Source: Halostagnicola sp. A56 (lineage in GTDB: Archaea; Halobacteriota; Halobacteria; Halobacteriales; Natrialbaceae). From it: 64,000 nt of DNA. The translations under genes and the position numbers were made by a program. This document shows, piece after piece, positions 1 to 7,918 of this stretch (the stretch's first letter is position 1; each line of letters begins with the position of its first letter). The notes beneath the pieces were generated by a model. It saw nothing but the letters and a program-made list of their open reading frames with translations, had not been told where the DNA came from and ran no database searches. The stretch is from NCBI RefSeq assembly GCF_000691505.1, contig NZ_JMIP02000015.1, positions 235,793 to 299,792 of the forward strand, in the 5' to 3' direction.

Positions 1-841
1 ATCGGGTCCTCGGCCATCGAGCGAACCATATCCTGCGAGACGATGCCGGCGACAGAGAGTCCGACGAAGACGTCTGCGCCCTCCATCGCGTCCGAGAGGT
101 CGCCCTCGGGCACGTCGCGTGCGAACTCCCGTTTGTACTCGTTGATGTCGTCGGCCGTCGCGCGGGCCTCCGTGATGATTCCCGAGGAGTCACACATGAC
201 GATGTTCTCCGGGTTCGCCCCGAGCGAGACGTAAAACTTGGCGGTCGCGAGCGCGCTCGCGCCGGCACCCGAGAAGACGATCTTCATGTCTTCGATCTCC
301 TTGTCGGCGATGTCGGCCGCGTTGAGCAACGCGGCCCCGGAGATGATCGCCGTGCCGTGTTGGTCGTCGTGGAAGACGGGAATGTCCATCTCCTCGCGCA
401 GGCGCTCTTCGATGACGAAACAGCCGGGGGCTTTGATGTCCTCTAGGTTGATCCCGCCGAACGTCGGCTCCATCATCTTCGCGGCCTCGATTATCTTCTC
501 GGGGTCCGCGTCGTCGAGTTCGATGTCGAACACGTCGATGTCCGCGAACCGCTTGAAGAGGACGCCCTTCCCTTCCATGACCGGCTTTGATGCCTGCGCA
601 CCGATATCACCGAGTCCGAGCACCGCGGAACCGTTCGAGAGGACGCCGACGAGGTTTCCCTTGGCGGTGTACTGAAAGGCCTCGGATTCGTCCTCGTCGA
701 TCTCGAGACACGGGGCGGCGACCCCGGGCGAGTACGCGAGCGAGAGGTCCCGCTGCGTATTCGTCGGTTTCGTCGTCGAAATCTCGAGTTTTCCCGGCGG
801 ATCGATGCGATGGTACTCCAGTGCGTCCTCGTCTAATCCCA
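1..841 (-). CDS. maeB: NADP-type malic enzyme, N-terminal part (cut by window edge)
   Basis: Oxidative decarboxylation of malate to pyruvate, feeding gluconeogenesis and NAD(P)H supply. The first 280 residues are visible; the C-terminal rest lies outside the window. The malic N-domain contains [14 protein letters not shown] near residue 35, a Lys-rich catalytic stretch ([14 protein letters not shown]) near 90, and the metal-binding FHDDQHGTA near 160. A nucleotide-binding GAGASALA follows near 195. The start ATG at 841 is supported by a T-rich TATA-like element around 868-875 on the same strand, about 29 bp upstream. Bacterial MaeB proteins carry a C-terminal phosphotransacetylase-like domain; whether this one does cannot be seen. 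The family call is firm; NAD versus NADP preference is not. Confidence 0.93.
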
Positions 842-983
842 TAGGGGAGTCACTAACGTGGACCACTAAAAACAATGCGAAGGCGCAGTTCGACTATCGA
901 CGAACTATCCATCAGTTCGCGCCCGACACGACCCGGTTCGACGATTCGACCCTTTTATACGGCCCGCGACAGTCCAATCGGAT

Positions 984-1457
984 ATGGATGTCGCGCTTGG
1001 TGGGACGTTCGACCCCGTTCACGACGGCCACCGACGGCTGTTCGAACGGGCGTTCGAACTCGGCGACGTGACCGTCGGGCTAACGAGTGACGACCTCGCG
1101 CCGAAGACCCGCCGCGAGGATCGACCCGTCCGATCGTTCGATCGACGAAAGGCTCGTCTCGAAGACGAACTCGAGCCGTTCGCCGAGGAGCACGATCGAT
1201 CGTTCGAAGTCCGCCCGCTCACGGAGCCGACCGGCATCGCCACCGAGCCACCGTTCGATTACCTCGTCGTTTCACCGGAAACCGTCGATGGGGGCGAGAA
1301 AATAAACGAAATTCGGCGGGATCGAGACCTCGACCCGCTCGAGGTGGTCGTCGTCCCGCACCTGCGAGCCGAAGACGGGGACATCATCTCGAGTACGCGA
1401 ATCGTCAACGGCGAGATCGACGAGCACGGGAACGTACTCGACGAAGACGACGAATAG
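984..1457 (+). CDS. coaD: Phosphopantetheine adenylyltransferase, archaeal type
   Basis: Transfers AMP from ATP to 4'-phosphopantetheine, the penultimate step of coenzyme A synthesis. The 157-residue protein is a nucleotidyltransferase-fold enzyme with the N-terminal GGTFDPVHDGH signature (HxGH type, residues 6-16) and the C-terminal SSTRI motif near 137 that binds ATP phosphates. The length fits the archaeal family, which is diverged from bacterial CoaD. A TATA box (ttttata, about 953-959) lies 27 bp before the ATG, so the transcript is probably leaderless. It is divergent from malic enzyme and apparently monocistronic. The acidic C-terminus (DEDDE) is typical of halophilic proteins. Confidence 0.92.
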   Translation: MDVALGGTFDPVHDGHRRLFERAFELGDVTVGLTSDDLAPKTRREDRPVRSFDRRKARLEDELEPFAEEHDRSFEVRPLTEPTGIATEPPFDYLVVSPETVDGGEKINEIRRDRDLDPLEVVVVPHLRAEDGDIISSTRIVNGEIDEHGNVLDEDDE

Positions 1458-1603
1458 TCCGCGGGCGCGATCGACGCTGTTTCACTGATCGTCTTCGAGA
1501 CGTTTGCACCGGTTCTTACCGCTGGATACCGTTTCATCACCGTAGCTGGCACTTACGGGAGGCAGACGCGAAGAAATCGATCGATGGCAATTCTTGCGTG
1601 GTC

Positions 1604-1912
1604 TTACCATCGAGGCGGCTCGAGTCCCGCCGTCTCAAGGAGGTCCTTCCAGCGCTGTTGGATCGATAGCCGCGAGACGCCGGCGGCGTCGGCGACCGTC
1701 CCCTGCGTGCGGCCGTCGCCGGCGACTAACGACCCGGCGTAGACGCTCGCAGCCAGGACAGCACGCTTCGATCGGTCCGATTCCGGTACGTCGGTGAGAA
1801 AGAGGTCGCCCGCGTACGAGCGGGCGTCACTCGAGAGGTCGAGCCGATCCGCGACAGCCTCGAGTTCCTCGAGCCAGGCCTCGTGCTCGACGCGATCGCG
1901 CGCACTGTGCAT
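1604..1912 (-). CDS. Mini-TFB: single cyclin-repeat TFIIB-family protein
   Basis: A 102-residue protein matching only one cyclin fold of transcription factor B. The stretch SKRAVLAASVYAGSL followed by TQGTVADAAGVSRLSIQQRW (residues about 55-90) resembles the second cyclin repeat of the two full TFBs in this window, including the helix-turn-helix that reads the BRE. No zinc ribbon and no first repeat are present. The reading frame is open farther upstream, but ATG 1912 is chosen because a TATA-like element (ggatttatccc on this strand, 1935-1945) sits about 28 bp before it. Without a zinc ribbon it cannot recruit RNA polymerase in the usual way; it may modulate TFB/BRE interactions. That role is inference. 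Confidence 0.78.
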   Translation of the reverse strand: MHSARDRVEHEAWLEELEAVADRLDLSSDARSYAGDLFLTDVPESDRSKRAVLAASVYAGSLVAGDGRTQGTVADAAGVSRLSIQQRWKDLLETAGLEPPRW

Positions 1913-2196
1913 ACGGCATCTGTTCGGCGGAATAGGGATAAATCCACGGACGGCGCCCGCTCCGCCGGCGTTCGTAAACTCACCCGGCTGTCGCCTACTC
2001 GGAGTTACGGACGGCGTGAAGGGTCTCTGGGAATGGATACTCACTGCAATAGGTGGCTGTATCGGGCAACGTTCAGCTACGAACGACTAGTAAAACTGGC
2101 CGTTTGGGTGCGATCGTATAGGTCACGATTACTAAAGCCGGATACACGGGAAGGTACCATCGACGCCCGTCGCTCCCCCGCGACCCGCGTCTCACC

Positions 2197-2373
2197 ATGA
2201 GTACCGAACCAACTTGCAAACTCGTCTGTACCGGCTGCGGCCTCGAGATGCCCTACCGAGACCGATCGCTGGCCGAACAGGCGGCGGAGCTACACCAGTT
2301 GCGGGACTCGGAGCACGTGACCTTCATCGTTCCACCGGATTGGTCCCCCGAAGAGCCGCTGATTCACGACTGA
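2197..2373 (+). CDS. Small protein with a CxxC pair, function unknown
   Basis: A 58-residue ORF starting MSTEPTCKLVCTGCGLEMPY. It has three cysteines close to the N-terminus (C7, C11, C14) and no second CxxC pair, so it would be at best half a zinc knuckle unless it dimerises. The rest is acidic and ends EPLIHD. Haloarchaea encode many zinc-finger micro-proteins of this size. It is shorter than typical ORF cut-offs. The start is the first in-frame ATG; no clear TATA box was seen. It lies 70 bp upstream of tRNA-Leu on the same strand. Confidence 0.6.
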   Translation: MSTEPTCKLVCTGCGLEMPYRDRSLAEQAAELHQLRDSEHVTFIVPPDWSPEEPLIHD

Positions 2374-2443
2374 ACGGGATCGGCGACCGGAGACTCGATG
2401 GGATCGACAGGTTCTTACTCGAATCGTGGGAACGGTAGCCTGC

Positions 2444-2528
2444 GCGCGGGTAGCCAAGCTAGGCCAACGGCGCAGCGCTTAGGACGCTGTCCCGTAGGGG
2501 TCCGCCGGTTCGAATCCGGTCCCGCGCA
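2444..2528 (+). tRNA. tRNA-Leu (anticodon UAG, reads CUA)
   Basis: A class II tRNA of 85 nt. The acceptor stem GCGCGGG (2444-2450) pairs with CCCGCGC (2521-2527), with A as discriminator base. The anticodon arm is CAGCG-CTTAGGA-CGCTG with UAG at positions 34-36. A long variable arm (cccgtagggg) marks it as leucine-type, and the T arm is GCCGG-TTCGAAT-CCGGT. CCA is not encoded. The last 22 nt are repeated twice downstream (2628-2649 and 2766-2787), a typical mark of site-specific integration at a tRNA 3' end. Confidence 0.96.
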
Positions 2529-2787
2529 CTGAACGAGTTTTCGAGCGCAGCGAGAAAACGAGTGAGGGAGCAGGAGCGGATTCGAAGTAGAGAAGTCGCG
2601 CGCAGCGTAGCGAGCACGTCTTCGCGTGGTTCGAATCCGGTCCCGCGCATTGTGCCGCGAGTGAATTCGCGAGCGGCAACAATCGAATTGCCGGTTCGCG
2701 CCAGACGAGTCGCAGCCCGGAATGGCCGAGCGAAGCGAGGCCACACGCCCGGACCGTCTCGGCGAGGTTCGAATCCGGTCCCGCGCA
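2529..2787 (+). repeat. Two tandem copies of the tRNA-Leu 3' end (candidate att scars)
   Basis: The 22-nt tRNA 3' segment (ggttcgaatccggtcccgc plus gca) at 2507-2528 recurs without mismatch at 2628-2649 and 2766-2787, with start-to-start spacings of 121 and 138 bp. Each spacer begins with an inverted repeat: gttttc/gaaaac just after the tRNA, and a longer ttgtgccgc/gcggcaacaa arm after the second copy. A tggcc/ggcca arm also occurs near 2722. There is no complete tRNA in the second and third copies. The arrangement looks like attachment sites left by successive integration and excision events. The rest of the stretch to 2993 holds no gene I can support. Confidence 0.75.
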
Positions 2788-2999
2788 TGCTACTCCGAGC
2801 AGTTTCTCGAGCGATAGGCGTCACCGGAGCCACCACACCAGTGGCAAACACAGCCAGTGCCCTGGGTAGTCTCAAACTCGAGGGGTTCGCGGACGGACAG
2901 ACGGTGAGCCGAGTGAACCGTCGTATTCTGGTTCGATAGGCCCCATCACGCTGTCGGCGAGTCAAACAGAGTCAAATACCTCCTTGCCAACGAGTGGAT

Positions 3000-3986
3000 A
3001 TGGAACGACGACTCGGTTCGACGGATCTGGATGTAACGGAAGTCGGCCTCGGAACGTGGAACATCGGCTCCGACTGGGGCGAGGTCTCGAGCGAGCAGGC
3101 CCGAACGGCGGTCCGGACGGCTCTCGAGGAGGGCGTGACGTTTCTCGATACCGCCGATGTCTACGGCGATGGCGCGAGCGAGCAGTATATCGCCGACGTA
3201 CTCGAGGAGTGGGACGACGCTGAGGACGTGACCGTGGCGACCAAAGTCGGCCGTCGGATCGATCCCCACGAGGTCGCGGGCTACACCGCCGAGACCCTCG
3301 AGGAACACGTCGATCGGTCGCGGGAAAACTTGGACGCGGACACGCTCGATCTGGTCCAGCTCCACTGCCCGCCGACGCCGGCGTACTACCACCCGCGCGT
3401 GTTCGACGCGATGGAAGCGCTCGTCGAGGACGGAAAAATCGACCACGTCGGCGTGAGCGTCGAGACGGTCGAGGAGGCGCTAAAAGCGATCGAGTACCCC
3501 TGTGTCGAGACGATCCAGATCATCTTCAACCCGCTCCGACAGCGCCCCGCGGAGCTGTTTTTCGAGGAGGCCAAACGGCGCGATATCGGAGTTATCGTTC
3601 GCGTGCCGCTGGCCTCCGGACTGTTGACCGGCGCGCTCTCCGCAGAGACTGAGTTCGACGAGAGCGATCACCGAAACTTCAATCGCGAGGGCGAGGCGTT
3701 CGACCGCGGCGAGACTTTCAGTGGGCTTCCGTTCGAGCGAGGGCTCGAGGCCGTCGACCGGATCGAAGAATACGTGCCGGCCGAGATGACGACCGCGCAG
3801 TTTACCCTCCGCTGGATCCTCGACCACGACGCCGTCTCGACGGTTATCCCCGGCTCGAGTTCGCCCGAGCACATTCGGGACAACGTCGCGGCGTCGTCGC
3901 TCGACTCGCTTTCGAACCAGACCCACGGCGCCGTTCGCGACATCTACGAACGGACGGTCTACGAGCACATCCACCATCAGTGGTAA
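3000..3986 (+). CDS. Aldo/keto reductase
   Basis: A 328-residue NAD(P)H-dependent oxidoreductase with the TIM-barrel AKR pattern. The N-terminal LGSTDLDVTEVGLGTWNIG is followed by the catalytic tetrad: Asp and Tyr in FLDTADVYG (near 50), Lys in VATKVGRR (near 82) and His in LVQLHCPP (near 117). The C-terminal TVIPGSSSPEHI stretch binds the cofactor's 2'-phosphate region. The frame also offers a GTG two codons upstream (2994); ATG 3000 is preferred because the AT-rich element caaatac at about 2973-2979 is then about 24 bp away. The substrate is unknown. Transcribed alone, convergent with the next gene. Confidence 0.88.
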   Translation: MERRLGSTDLDVTEVGLGTWNIGSDWGEVSSEQARTAVRTALEEGVTFLDTADVYGDGASEQYIADVLEEWDDAEDVTVATKVGRRIDPHEVAGYTAETLEEHVDRSRENLDADTLDLVQLHCPPTPAYYHPRVFDAMEALVEDGKIDHVGVSVETVEEALKAIEYPCVETIQIIFNPLRQRPAELFFEEAKRRDIGVIVRVPLASGLLTGALSAETEFDESDHRNFNREGEAFDRGETFSGLPFERGLEAVDRIEEYVPAEMTTAQFTLRWILDHDAVSTVIPGSSSPEHIRDNVAASSLDSLSNQTHGAVRDIYERTVYEHIHHQW

Positions 3987-4026
3987 CTCGGGACTGCAGA
4001 ATCGAGTAAAACACGACCGCAGTCGG

Positions 4027-4497
4027 CTATCGTCTCTCGGCGTACTCGTCGGAATCGACCGGCTCCTGGCTGATCTCGTCGGAAATCCCGATTCCGCTCG
4101 CGCCGTTCGAGCCGTCGTCGCTCGAGGAGATCCCCTCGCCTGCGTCGCCGTTATCAGTGTCAGACGCCGAGTCGCCGTCCTCGCCCGAGTCGCGATCATC
4201 GCGAGCCGTCCCTGCGCCAGCGAGCGTGTGCGGGTCCGCCGGCTCGTCACTGTGTCTGGTGTCGTCCCGTTCGAACGCGTAGAGGGTCGGACCCAGGAGG
4301 AGGATGACGAGCAGTCCGGGAATCGGTATCGACGGCACGAACATGAAGAGTCCGAGGCCCGTCATTCCCGTCAGGAACATGACCACGGCCCAGACCGGGG
4401 GCCAGGCGACGCCGACTCGCCTCGCGTCCCAGTAAACGAGCACTGAGAGGGCACCGATCACGACGGGGCCGAGCGCCGCGATGATGAGATCGATCAT
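4027..4497 (-). CDS. Small membrane protein with long acidic tail, unknown function
   Basis: A 156-residue protein with about three N-terminal membrane segments: residues 3-22 (IIAALGPVVIGALSVLVYW), 33-52 (PPVWAVVMFLTGMTGLGLFM) and 55-75 (IPIPGLLVILLLGPTLYAF). The last 80 residues are Asp/Glu/Ser/Gly-rich and probably disordered in the cytoplasm. I do not recognise a named family. Many haloarchaeal proteins share this design of a short hydrophobic hairpin with an acidic extension. Start ATG 4497 precedes the first hydrophobic segment directly. Confidence 0.7.
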   Translation of the reverse strand: MIDLIIAALGPVVIGALSVLVYWDARRVGVAWPPVWAVVMFLTGMTGLGLFMFVPSIPIPGLLVILLLGPTLYAFERDDTRHSDEPADPHTLAGAGTARDDRDSGEDGDSASDTDNGDAGEGISSSDDGSNGASGIGISDEISQEPVDSDEYAERR

Positions 4498-4607
4498 ACG
4501 AAACGTTTGCGCGCGGCCGGGAAAAAGGGTTCTGAGATCAATTCGCCCGACTCCGAATACCTCTCACAGTCGGCCGTTCGGACGACTGGCTCTGTACCGA
4601 ACCACTC

Positions 4608-4859
4608 TCACTCGAGGCCTGGAACGCCGTTGGCCTCGAGGGACTCGAGGAGTCGAACCGTCGCGAGCCCGCCGACGATGAGACAGAAGCTCGTTCCGGC
4701 GATCATCGCGATGGATTCCGGGTTGCCGGTCGAAAGCGCGATCAGTGACGCCGCTCCGAGGACAAGCGAGATCGCGATCAGCAACTCGAGGGATCGATCA
4801 CGAATCGTCGACCAGGTCGACGGCGGCACGAGCCGCTCCGATCGATACGTGTGGACCAT
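4608..4859 (-). CDS. Two-helix membrane protein, unknown function
   Basis: An 83-residue protein beginning MVHTYRSERL, with two hydrophobic segments at about 26-45 (LELLIAISLVLGAASLIAL) and 50-70 (SIAMIAGTSFCLIVGGLATV). A longer in-frame start at 4898 exists, but a TATA-like tatgataa element (about 4880-4888, this strand) places the transcript start near ATG 4859. It is divergent from dacZ, sharing a 137-bp intergenic region. No catalytic motif is visible. Confidence 0.62.
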   Translation of the reverse strand: MVHTYRSERLVPPSTWSTIRDRSLELLIAISLVLGAASLIALSTGNPESIAMIAGTSFCLIVGGLATVRLLESLEANGVPGLE

Positions 4860-4996
4860 ACGGCATACTGTTGGCCGTTTATCATAAGTGTTTTCCACGG
4901 TTTCTCGATACGCAACTCCGCCCGGAACGTATGTCGACTATTCTCACCCGTTCAAGCCCACAACGTTTATTCGATCACGAACGACTTCTAGGAGTA

Positions 4997-5809
4997 ATGG
5001 ACGGACTTGACGACGTGTTCGGGGACATCTTCTCGGGTGTCGATGCCGTCGTGCTCTTCGGGCCGAGCGGGTCGTACTACGAGCGCTTTTCGTCGATCGA
5101 TGATGTGGACGTCATCGTCGTCGGCACGGAAAACGTCGTGAGTGCGGAGACGTTCGTCGAACTGCCACTTGAGTTCGAAGACGTCACGGAGCGGATCGCA
5201 TTCGGTCTCGAGGGCGCGTTAGAACAGGGAATCATCGAGGACGGGGACGTCCTCGCATGTGCGACGAGCGTCTTCGGCGACGGTATCGACACCGTCTCGC
5301 GCGTCCGAGCAGATGCAGACTCGAAGATGGGTATCTATGACCTGTTTTCGCGGTCACGCGCGGATCCGGAGGTGATCAAAGCGGTGCTCGAGCTCGCGAT
5401 CGAACTCGGCAAGAAAGGCCAGAAGGGCAAGCCCGTCGGCGCGTTGTTCGTCGTCGGCGACGCCGGCAAGGTGATGAACAAGTCCCGACCGCTTTCGTAC
5501 AACCCCTTCGAGAAGTCCCACGTCCACGTCGGTGACCCGATCGTGAGCGTCATGTTGAAGGAGTTCTCCCGTCTCGACGGCGCGTTCGTCATCTCCGATT
5601 CGGGCAAAATCGTCTCGGCCTATCGGTATCTCGAGCCGTCGGCGGAGGGCGTCGACATCCCGAAAGGACTTGGAGCCAGACACATGGCCGGCGGTGCGAT
5701 CACCAGGGATACGAACGCGATCGCGATCGCGCTTTCGGAAAGCGACGGCATGGTACGGGCGTTCAAAGGTGGCGAGTTGTTGATCGAGGTCGATCCGGAG
5801 GCGTACTGA
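4997..5809 (+). CDS. dacZ: Diadenylate cyclase DacZ (c-di-AMP synthase)
   Basis: Condenses two ATP into the second messenger c-di-AMP. The 270-residue protein has an N-terminal alpha/beta region and a C-terminal DisA-N domain. The domain shows its two active-site signatures: DGAFVISDSGKI near residue 193 and GARHMAGGAITRDTNA near 225. Haloferax volcanii DacZ is the studied archaeal member, essential and dose-sensitive. A gtttatt TATA element (4969-4975) lies about 25 bp before ATG 4997; aggag also sits immediately before the start. The long upstream in-frame extension is rejected because it runs through the promoter. An MscS-like channel gene begins two bases after the stop, which suggests a shared osmotic role. 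Confidence 0.93.
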   Translation: MDGLDDVFGDIFSGVDAVVLFGPSGSYYERFSSIDDVDVIVVGTENVVSAETFVELPLEFEDVTERIAFGLEGALEQGIIEDGDVLACATSVFGDGIDTVSRVRADADSKMGIYDLFSRSRADPEVIKAVLELAIELGKKGQKGKPVGALFVVGDAGKVMNKSRPLSYNPFEKSHVHVGDPIVSVMLKEFSRLDGAFVISDSGKIVSAYRYLEPSAEGVDIPKGLGARHMAGGAITRDTNAIAIALSESDGMVRAFKGGELLIEVDPEAY

Positions 5810-5810
5810 T

Positions 5811-6575
5811 ATGGAGTTGCAGACGTTCATCGACCAGCCGGCGATCATCGCCGTCGCAGTGCTCGCGCTCGGTCTCGTCGTCGGGTACCTCGTCGGCAAA
5901 CTCAACAAAGAACTACTCGGGGCAGCGGGCGTCACCGACGCCGTCGAAGGAACACCGTTCGAGCGGACGGCCCAGAGCCTCGGCACGTCGACGGTCGAAA
6001 TCGTCGCGCGAATCAGTTCGTGGTTCATCTACGGCATCTCGGTCCTTACCGCGATTCACATCGCCGAACTGCTTTCGACCGACGCGTTCTGGGCGAGCAT
6101 CATTCGATTCATTCCGCAGGTGTTCATCGCCGTTTTCGTGCTGATTCTCGGATTCATCATCGCCGACAAGGTCGAGTTAGTCGTCAGCGAATACCTTCGC
6201 GGCGTCAAACTCCCAGAAGTGGCGATTATCCCGAAGGTCGTGAAGTACTCCGTACTGTACATCGCCTTCATCATCGCGCTGGACCAGATCGGCGTACACG
6301 TCTTCGCTCTGCTCATCCTGCTCGCCGTTTACACCGTCGGAATCGTCATCGTCGGCGGGTACGCGTTCAAAGACTTCCTCGTCTCGAGCGCCGCGGGTAT
6401 CTACCTCCTGTTGAACCAACCCTACAGCATCGGCGACCGGGTGCGGATCGGCGACCAGTCCGGCATCGTCCAAGAGGTCGATCTGTTCGTCACGAAGATC
6501 GAAGACGACTCCGAGGAGTTTATCGTGCCCAACAGGCGGGTGTTCGAGGAAGGTGTCGTCCGAATCCGAGGCTGA
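5811..6575 (+). CDS. MscS-like mechanosensitive channel / TM-helix-repeat protein
   Basis: A 254-residue membrane protein with about five hydrophobic segments. After the last helix comes the MscS beta-domain (LLLNQPYSIGDRVRIGDQSG, near 202, then EEFIVPNRRVF near 237). The protein stops there, so it lacks the C-terminal alpha/beta vestibule of bacterial MscS. Such short forms with TM-helix repeats are known in archaea. Its ATG follows the dacZ stop after one base, so translation is probably coupled. In bacteria c-di-AMP controls K+ and osmolyte transport, which makes this a plausible effector or partner; that link is inference. Confidence 0.85.
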   Translation: MELQTFIDQPAIIAVAVLALGLVVGYLVGKLNKELLGAAGVTDAVEGTPFERTAQSLGTSTVEIVARISSWFIYGISVLTAIHIAELLSTDAFWASIIRFIPQVFIAVFVLILGFIIADKVELVVSEYLRGVKLPEVAIIPKVVKYSVLYIAFIIALDQIGVHVFALLILLAVYTVGIVIVGGYAFKDFLVSSAAGIYLLLNQPYSIGDRVRIGDQSGIVQEVDLFVTKIEDDSEEFIVPNRRVFEEGVVRIRG

Positions 6576-6608
6576 GCAGGGTTGATATTAGCCCTCCCGC
6601 GTTCGAGA

Positions 6609-7430
6609 CTACTCGAGGCTGAGCCCTGCGTGCCATCGATCCGCACCAACTTCGCGTTTCACCGCGTCCATTTTCGCCAGCAGATGCGTCGCCAGCGAAG
6701 CCGTTTCGGCCGATCGGGACTCGCCTTCGGTCCGGAACTCGCCGGTCTCCCGATTGGCGTAAACTGAACAGACGGCTCCGGCGCGGAGGCCGTAAATCGA
6801 GGCGATGGTCATGATCGCGCTGGCTTCCATCTCGATGTTTTTCACGTTCGCGTCCCGGAGTTCGTCGACTAACTCCGTCGAGCCGGCGGCTTCGAAGCCC
6901 TCGAACCCCGGTCGGCCCTGTCCCGGGTAGAAGGCGTCGGCGCTCATCGTGACGCCGGTGTGGTAGTCGTAGCCGAGTCGCTCCGCGGCGGCGACGAGCG
7001 CGCAGACGACCTCGTAGTCGGCGCTCGCGGGGTAGTCCTCGCGGACGTACTCGTCGCTGGTGCCCTCCTGGCGAACGCCGCCCGTCGTGATGACCAAGTC
7101 GCCGACCGCCATCTCCTCTTGTAACGCGCCGCAGGAGCCGACCCGGATGAACGTATCAGCGCCGACGCGGGCCAGTTCCTCAACCGCGATCGCCGCCGAC
7201 GGTCCGCCGATCCCCGTCGAGGTCACCGAAATCGGTGTCTCCTCATAGGTGCCGGTCGCGGTCCGGTACTCCCGGTGAGACGCCTGCTCCTCGTACTCGT
7301 CCCAGTGGGCGACGATCTTGTCGATCCGCTCTGGATTCCCGGGAAGCAAGACGGTGTCGGCGATGTCCGCCGGTCCGACCTCGAGGTGGTACTGTTGATC
7401 CGCGTTCGGGTCCTCGCTGTGACCTGCCAT
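6609..7430 (-). CDS. udp: Nucleoside phosphorylase (uridine phosphorylase type)
   Basis: Phosphorolysis of a (probably pyrimidine) nucleoside in salvage. The 273-residue protein has the PNP/UDP family fold. LLPGNPERIDKI near residue 27 and a phosphate-binding FIRVGSCGALQ near 92 are typical, followed by the ribose-binding NIEMEASAIMT near 198. The in-frame extension to 7481 is rejected because it would run across the TATA element at 7458-7467. ATG 7430 leaves a few bases of leader. The neighbouring divergent DUF488-like gene uses the same AT-rich element in the other direction. A cytidine deaminase 1.7 kb away fits pyrimidine salvage, but they are not one operon. Confidence 0.88.
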   Translation of the reverse strand: MAGHSEDPNADQQYHLEVGPADIADTVLLPGNPERIDKIVAHWDEYEEQASHREYRTATGTYEETPISVTSTGIGGPSAAIAVEELARVGADTFIRVGSCGALQEEMAVGDLVITTGGVRQEGTSDEYVREDYPASADYEVVCALVAAAERLGYDYHTGVTMSADAFYPGQGRPGFEGFEAAGSTELVDELRDANVKNIEMEASAIMTIASIYGLRAGAVCSVYANRETGEFRTEGESRSAETASLATHLLAKMDAVKREVGADRWHAGLSLE

Positions 7431-7457
7431 GAGGTTCGTGTGATTCGATCCGACGGC

Positions 7458-7467
7458 GTATATAAAT
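7458..7467. promoter_or_regulatory. Single TATA element apparently serving two divergent genes
   Basis: The sequence gtatataaat is the only AT-rich element between starts at 7430 (minus) and 7490 (plus). It lies about 26 bp from the plus start and about 31 bp from the minus start, both fitting archaeal TATA-to-start distances. TBP binds a nearly symmetric TATA, and orientation comes from the BRE. One box could therefore drive both genes and force competition between them. Confidence 0.6.
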
Positions 7468-7489
7468 GCCGGGAGGCCCAATCGGGCGT

Positions 7490-7918
7490 ATGGCCAGCGG
7501 TCACCTCGCGGACACGTACGTCGCCGCGTTGCAACACGATCTCGAGGAACTCGACCCGGACACGACGCTCGTCGGCGTGGTCAGGAATCCGACAGGCTGG
7601 TTTCACGCCGCCGTCGACGAGAACGTCCCCGAACTCGGGCCGCCGGAACCGCTGCTCGAGTCGGCAAAATCCGCCGAGGAGGCGCTGAAGATGCGCGGCT
7701 TTTGTGGCGAGGGCGCACACAACGCCGCCTGGGAAGAGGTCGGCTTCGAGGAGACCTATCGCGCGCATCTCGAGGAATCCGCGAGCGCACAGGACGCACT
7801 CGAGAGCCTCGAGGAACGACTCGAGGCCGGCGAGTCGCTCGCGCTCGTCTGCTTCGAGAACACGGCGAAAAAACGGTGTCATCGGACGATGCTGCGGGAG
7901 TATCTCGAGAACGCGTAA
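7490..7918 (+). CDS. DUF488-like protein
   Basis: A 142-residue soluble acidic protein. The C-terminal LALVCFENTAKKRCHRTMLREYL (split here: Cys near 120, CHR near 130) matches the C-E-...-CHR pattern typical of DUF488 proteins, whose function is unproven. An ATG at 7466 lies inside the TATA box, so the start is ATG 7490. That gives a leaderless transcript from the element at 7458-7467 and a divergent pair with the nucleoside phosphorylase. The middle is rich in glutamate-leucine helices. Confidence 0.65.
   Translation: MASGHLADTYVAALQHDLEELDPDTTLVGVVRNPTGWFHAAVDENVPELGPPEPLLESAKSAEEALKMRGFCGEGAHNAAWEEVGFEETYRAHLEESASAQDALESLEERLEAGESLALVCFENTAKKRCHRTMLREYLENA

Noticed and set aside
2529..2800. 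A CRISPR-like array from the repeated 22-bp units after tRNA-Leu
   Set aside because: The units are the tRNA 3' end, only three copies exist, spacers are about 100 bp and unequal, and no cas genes are near.
4745..4996. N-terminal extension of DacZ from 4745
   Set aside because: It overlaps the divergent gene and runs through the TATA box; the first 84 residues are basic and unlike DacZ.
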